Source: Eutreptiella sp. 'Long Island Sound 2002' (Eukaryota; Euglenozoa; Euglenophyceae; Eutreptiales; Eutreptiaceae). Taken from it: a DNA stretch of 64,000 bases. Under the pieces are notes generated by a model. That model did not search any database and had not been told where the DNA came from. It saw only the letters and a list, made by a program, of their open reading frames with translations. The DNA lies in NCBI GenBank assembly GCA_964036045.1, contig OZ038391.1:40797685-40861684 (forward strand), given 5' to 3'. A program made the translations under genes and the position numbers. Shown here piece by piece: positions 59,401-64,000 of the stretch. Positions within the stretch are counted from its first letter, which is position 1, and each line of letters begins with the position of its first letter.

Positions 59401-62400
59401 CACCCACCACAGGTCGATGACGGTCCGTGATGAGCTGCGGGCCATGCTCTGAGACATGCACGTGCAGTACGGAGTGTGCGGGCAGTTCATGGTGCCCTCT
59501 GCATCATTCGCCACACACGCCGGCAATACGTGGGTGGACAGGGTACTCAGGGCGATGGGGACGTTGCGCGTGGGGCTTCTCATGCCATCGTCGGTGTACT
59601 CGTGTGTACACGCCCATCTGCCGCAAGTGCAGTGGGCAGGGCGGAAGTGGGTATCCCAATCCTACGCCTTCAAGGGTAGGGACATCTGCATTCTCTCGGG
59701 GCCCCGCACGGATGCGGCAGTGCAGTCCCTGACTGATCCCGCAAATGACCTCCTGCATGCGCGGCTCCCCTGCCCTACGCCTGGGCACTGGGCGGTCCAG
59801 CTACAGGAGTGCCACGAGGACCACTTGCACCTTCCGCACGCGGGAGTAGGACTCCTCCAGCTGGACCACGTGTGGCTCACGGGGCTTCGCGACGTCTTCC
59901 GGCCGCAGCTGCCCGGTCCGTTGACACACCGGCTCATTCACCCAGTGCGCCGAAAGAAGGCCAGCAAACGCAATAGACAGTCCGCTGCGGGGGACGTGTA
60001 TGTGGTGGGCGGGTACAGGGAGGAAGGATGGGACCCGGCCAACCCGGGGCTGTCCATGCCGTTCGTCCCGCTGGCCGCCCTCCTGTTTCTGCTGGGGGAC
60101 GTCTTTGAGGGCTACCAGCAGCAAGACGATCCGGCGTCCGTCCCCCTACTCACTCCCCACGCCGGGGGCGGCATAAGCCCGCCGCCACTGTGGGTTGTGC
60201 ACGGACAGCCAGCGTTTTCCAGGGCGTGCGCGGCGGTGCACAAGTGCAGCGAATGGGCAATTGTTCTTCTGCTACCGGCAGGCCCAATCCCGGATCCGGA
60301 TGAGCACTCGGTCCCGGAAGTGGTCCGAATGTCCAACGTGCCGCATGATCCGCATGTCGCCGTCACGTCGTTGCGTGGTGGTGGCGCAGTGGAACAGGGG
60401 TCTGTCGTGGTGTACCAGCCTTCCTGCTCCGCAACGGTTTGGGGGGCGGAATACACCACCGCCCTGGACGCCATCAAGTCAGTCTGCGGATGTGACCTGG
60501 CCTGGAGACCACATGCGGTGTATCGACCGAGGGTGGTCCTGTCCCCGGAACTCACGGCCTCCAGCGCGGCGTCTCTGGGAAAGGTGGTGCAGAGCCCCCA
60601 CTCCGACGTGGCGTGGCTAGAGCCCCACCGGTACTGCTGGGTGCCGGTGGCGACTAAAGTCACATCGTCTGACGCGTCGCCCCAGGGAGACGACGCCACA
60701 AATGTGGCGGTGGCCAGCCACGGAATCCCCACGTGGACGGGTGCCATCTACGGCACGGTCCCGGAGGCAGAGATCATTGGCGCGGCGGCGTACTTGTTGC
60801 ACACGCCCCCGTCAGCGTGCACAGTACACGTGGTGGATGCGTCCGTCATAGGAGCGCATCTCCGCAGGGCGCAGGAGGCCCTGTACCGTGGCATCAAGGG
60901 GCCGACGTCACATCTGGTCAATCAACATGCACTGAGCTGGATAGTGGAGGGGCTGCGGCGGCTGCCGCGCCGAGTTGGGGGGCCGCACCACTGGGTGGTG
61001 AGGCAGAGCTCGCACTTAGCGGCGGTCCCGCTTGAGGCACCGGACTCTGCCGCGGCCCGTGCGATGGCCCCGCCAGTCCATCTTGTCCTGCCGAAGGAGC
61101 ACGCCATCCTCTTGGTACCGGGGGATAATGGTGAGCTCGAGCCGCGTGTACCATCCATGCAAGCCCTTCAGCAGGTCCGGGAGACAGAGTGGCGTTCGCT
61201 AGCGGCGCGCACCAGGGCGCACACGCCACTAGCTGGCGCCTGCGAGGCGATGTCCCTGGGAGCTGTGCACCACGGCCCAACGCACAGGAATATGCTGCGG
61301 GCACGTGACGGTCGCTTGTCCACCATGCAGGTCATGCGACGGTGGAGACAGGAGCTCACGCGTGTGGCAATACCAGCCCACCCCTGTATCTTCTGTGGGG
61401 GGCCGGAGGAGGACATCGGCCACATGCGCCTACTGTGTGCGCGGGACGAGGAGGTGGCTGGGCTCCTGTGCAGGCGTGTGGAGGAGTTCACGGCGGAGCT
61501 ACCCCTAACGGACAGGGCGGTGGAGTTCGTGGCGTGGAGGGAGCACGGCTGCAGGTGGGCAGAATCCCTGATGGCAGGTGTCGTACCCGGGGACCTGAAG
61601 CGGCTGTTCGCTGCGGTGCGAGCGGCGTCGTCCCGGGGTCCTGCCAAGGCCAGACTCTTTGTGGAGGACATGGTCCAGATTGGGGAAGATGTGTATGCCC
61701 GCAGGAACCATCGGCTCACCCAGATCATGCAGCCGCCGATGCAAGATCGAAGGAGGGCGGTATACGCGTTCCTGCGCGGTGACACACCCTTCTGCCCGCC
61801 GGCAGGGAGGATCCTGCAGCGTCCGCCGTGGAACCCGTTTGCCGGCCTCCCCGGCGACCTGCGGGCAACCTTTCTGAGGGCACCGCTGCACGCACTGCTG
61901 GTGTCGCGGTCGTGCATCGAGCGTGAGGAGGCCCTGTCCTTGTTCCCTCACTGGATGGCGGCGGTGGCGCAGGCCTTGGACAGGTGGATCGGTTCCTGGG
62001 TGGCGCGAGACATCACGGCATTCAGGGAGTGGTCCCGCGTGGTGTCGGCGCAGTCCTGGGCCCAGGTGCGGGGTACCAAGGTGAGACACCCTGACGGCCA
62101 GAGTGATCCCTGGCTCCAGGTGTACGCCAACCATCCAGCAGTGCGGAACGTCGTGGGCTGGCCTCGCGAGGTGCTGCCAGTCCTTCAGCAACCTCTGTGC
62201 GGTCTCCCAGTCCTGGCGGTGGCTGTCGTACTTGACGTGGGTACGTTGTGGCTATGTGACCGGCAGCTGCGACGAGCCGTACCGGCGGTCACGGAGCAGC
62301 GATCCATGGCAGTGTTAGTGGGCTCCGAGCAGCTGGCGCGGGTACAGGGCGACGACGCGCAAGGCCAAGTCACGGAGGCCATGTTCTCTCTGCCAGAGGG

Positions 62401-63172
62401 GGACGACCACGTGGCTGCCGATGCCCGTCACACCCTTGACACCCTGGGTCTCAGGGCGGTCATTGAGGCTCGGGCGGGAGGGCAACGCTTGGTTCTGGCT
62501 TCCACCAGGGGCCCGGAGCAGGACGGGGTTGTTGTCATCGGGGAGGTCTTGCGGGACTACGGTTGGGAGCTCCTGGCGCATGGCACGCGCGGCCCCAAGG
62601 TGGCGCGGTGGCCCCGGCTGCTTGAGAGCCTGCCGGAGATGCCCGACGGACGACCGATACTCCGCCCGGTGTCCACGTGGGAGGAGGCGAGGCGCAGCCT
62701 CCTCAGTAGTGCCACAGCACGCACGCTGACAGGGGCTTTGCTCGGGCTCCAGGACGCGTGCTGCGATGTATGGCAGGACCTGTGGTCGCAGTGCTGTGAT
62801 GGTAGCTGCGTTCCATCGCGGTCTGTGCTTCCGCAGGGATGCCACGGGTGCGGGGAGACGGTGTCCGTTTGGGTTCATCAGTGTGCCTCCGCCCCGCTGT
62901 GCGGGACATGTCAGGAGCATGCCGACAGGGGGTGGCCTAAGGCGAGGTGGGCACTGCGGCACTCTGGACGGATGTCCTCGAGTGCCTGGACGACTATCCA
63001 GGGTGGCCTGAAGAGCGTCCGGGTGGAAGGGGTACGGTGCCCTGGAGCGCCGTCTGCGGCCCTGCCCCTGATGCTGTGGTGGGCGGCTCTGGAGGGCGAC
63101 TCACGGATACTCTTGTTGTGGCATCACGGAGGAAATGGTGACGGAGTGGTGGGTGCCGGGGGTGCAGGTTGA
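56469..63172 (+). pseudogene. ORF2, copy C: APE endonuclease, reverse transcriptase, RNase H (nearly intact)
   Basis: The endonuclease frame is open through QETGLQD, where A and B have TAG. Motifs: SWNVQG (about 56502), GGDFNVW, SDHGP. A 1-nt loss near 58003 (TGGGAGGCC for GAGGAGGCGC) shifts the frame before the reverse transcriptase. The RT has AFDMSKAFDT (about 58537) and YCDD (58835-58846). TGA 59450-59452 replaces CGA. From 59456 the frame is open to the stop and includes the RNase H, a complete zinc knuckle C-x2-C-x8-H-x4-C (from 61385), and the C-terminal cluster with GCHGCG and CGTC (about 62830-62912). This copy is the best template for family comparisons. Confidence 0.9.
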
Positions 63173-63411
63173 TGGGGATGGGAATTGTGGGTGCACCAGC
63201 TACCATCCCTACGCTGGACGCAGCGGAGGGAGTGGCGCCTGAGAAGCAGTGCCTACGCGGCCTGATTGTGCGGTACTGGCAGGCGGCGTATGACGGCCAA
63301 CGCGATGTGACAGGTCGTGCCGGCCTGATGGTGAGCCGTACTGCCCCCGTGCATGAGGGTCGGACAGGGATGCTTCACCCGCCTGCCCCGGGTCGCCGCA
63401 TACAACAGTGA
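63172..63411 (+). CDS. ORF3, copy C: small protein overlapping the ORF2 stop
   Basis: TGATG overlap (TGA 63170-63172, ATG 63172-63174). 79 residues, MGMGIVGAPATIP onward, ending GRRIQQ, the same length and ends as in copy A. No domain is recognised. Openness in two of three copies and the stop-start overlap are the only arguments for coding. Confidence 0.45.
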   Translation: MGMGIVGAPATIPTLDAAEGVAPEKQCLRGLIVRYWQAAYDGQRDVTGRAGLMVSRTAPVHEGRTGMLHPPAPGRRIQQ

Positions 63412-63744
63412 GGTGTCATGGGTCGTCCCGACCAGGGTAATAAGGCCCAAACCCCTGTAGGGTATTCCCATGGCACCGGGGTCTCTACTGGCGGCCCGGC
63501 TACGGCAGTCTTGGGAGTGGTTGCTCGGGATACACCGGGGGTGCACGGAGTTGTTTGGGGGTTACAGCGCTGCGGCGCCCCCTGGGAGTGTTACACGGGG
63601 TTGCGGGGTCAGCCTGCAGGCCCCAGGAGCGGCGACGGGGCGAAGATGTGTGCGTGGAAGGTTATGACGGTGGGGTCATCAGGGGGACAGTATGGCGGGC
63701 GTCGTGGAGACGGCATGGCAGCCTGGAGGGAGCGCTCACAGGGG

Positions 63745-64000
63745 GCACGTGGAGTTCCAGGTGGCGGAGTACTGGAGTCTTGGGGGTCAACGCGGCGTTA
63801 CTGGGATCCGTACGGCGGGGGTACGAGGCGGTACTGGGGTGCTGTGCAGTGGGGGAGCAGCGGGGAAGTTCCAGATGACGGTGTACTGACATCGTGGGGG
63901 TGTACGCGGCGGTACAGGGGACCGTATGGTGGGGGTATGCGGCGGTACTGGAGTCCGTACGGTGGGGGAACGCGGCGGTACTGGGGAACCGTACAGTGGG
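63745..64000 (+). repeat. 3' terminal minisatellite, copy C (cut by window end)
   Basis: GTAC-rich units (GCGGTACTGGG, CCGTACGGTGGGGG) as in A and B, with the last bases matching the terminus of copy B. Confidence 0.65.

Larger units (their letters stand above)
44645..64000 (+). mobile_element. Giant LINE-like retrotransposon, copy C (runs to window end)
   Basis: Starts at the same T-run and acceptor-like CAG as copy A and keeps every block: leader ORF, 700-bp monomers, 64-bp units, C-tract monomers, hairpin, ORF1, UGA hairpin, ORF2, ORF3 and the 3' minisatellite, whose last visible bases (ACCGTACAGTGGG) match the end of copy B. So it probably ends within a few bases of the window edge. ORF2 has only one 1-nt loss and one TGA, the least damage of the three. 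Confidence 0.85.

Overview
The window looks like nuclear DNA of a photosynthetic eukaryote. It has no operons, ribosome binding sites, rRNA or tRNA that I can see. It has long (TA)n microsatellites, very GC-rich repeats, splice-like GTAAGT and poly-T/CAG sites, and one fragment of a chlorophyll a/b-type light-harvesting (LHC) protein gene. The LHC fragment joins the C-terminal part of one LHC unit to the N-terminal part of a second. Such polyproteins are known from euglenophytes and dinoflagellates, so I place the host only as an alga with a chlorophyll a/b-type antenna.

Almost everything else is one giant non-LTR (LINE-like) retrotransposon family, present as three long head-to-tail copies on the + strand plus one 5' fragment. 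Copy A (about 1613-21320) is the most complete, at nearly 20 kb. Copy B (22847-39899) is 5' truncated, carries a 1857-bp tandem duplication and has lost its reverse transcriptase. Fragment D (39970-43442) contains only 5' leader sequence. Copy C (44645 to the window end) has the best preserved ORF2. Layout of a full copy: (TA)n flank; poly-T/CAG acceptor-like site; short leader ORF starting MDPPRR; array of about 700-bp G-rich monomers; three 64-bp units; conserved block with two GTAAGT sites; array of about 310-360-bp monomers with long C tracts; conserved block with a perfect hairpin; ORF1; a UGA codon inside a conserved hairpin; ORF2; a small ORF3 overlapping the ORF2 stop (UGAUG); and a 3' minisatellite.

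ORF1 (about 2,400 codons) contains an N-terminal helical region, His/Pro/Gln-rich repeats, a CCCH zinc finger, a JAMM-like HTHP motif, a Ulp1/C48-like cysteine-protease signature, a second C48-like region whose Cys position is Ala, and a C2H2-like finger. ORF2 (about 2,240 codons) contains an APE-type endonuclease, a reverse transcriptase with YCDD, an RNase H, a CCHC knuckle and a Cys-rich C-terminus. The UGA separating ORF1 and ORF2 is in frame with both, in all three copies, which suggests readthrough.

All copies carry stops or frameshifts, so each is probably dead as it stands. Most premature stops arose by C-to-T or G-to-A changes, and six are TAG at a site where another copy has CAG. 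The (TA)n tracts sit at the 5' edge of every copy and on both sides of copy B, suggesting insertion into TA microsatellites. Non-element DNA is confined to 1-1522, 21321-22712 and 43456-44370.
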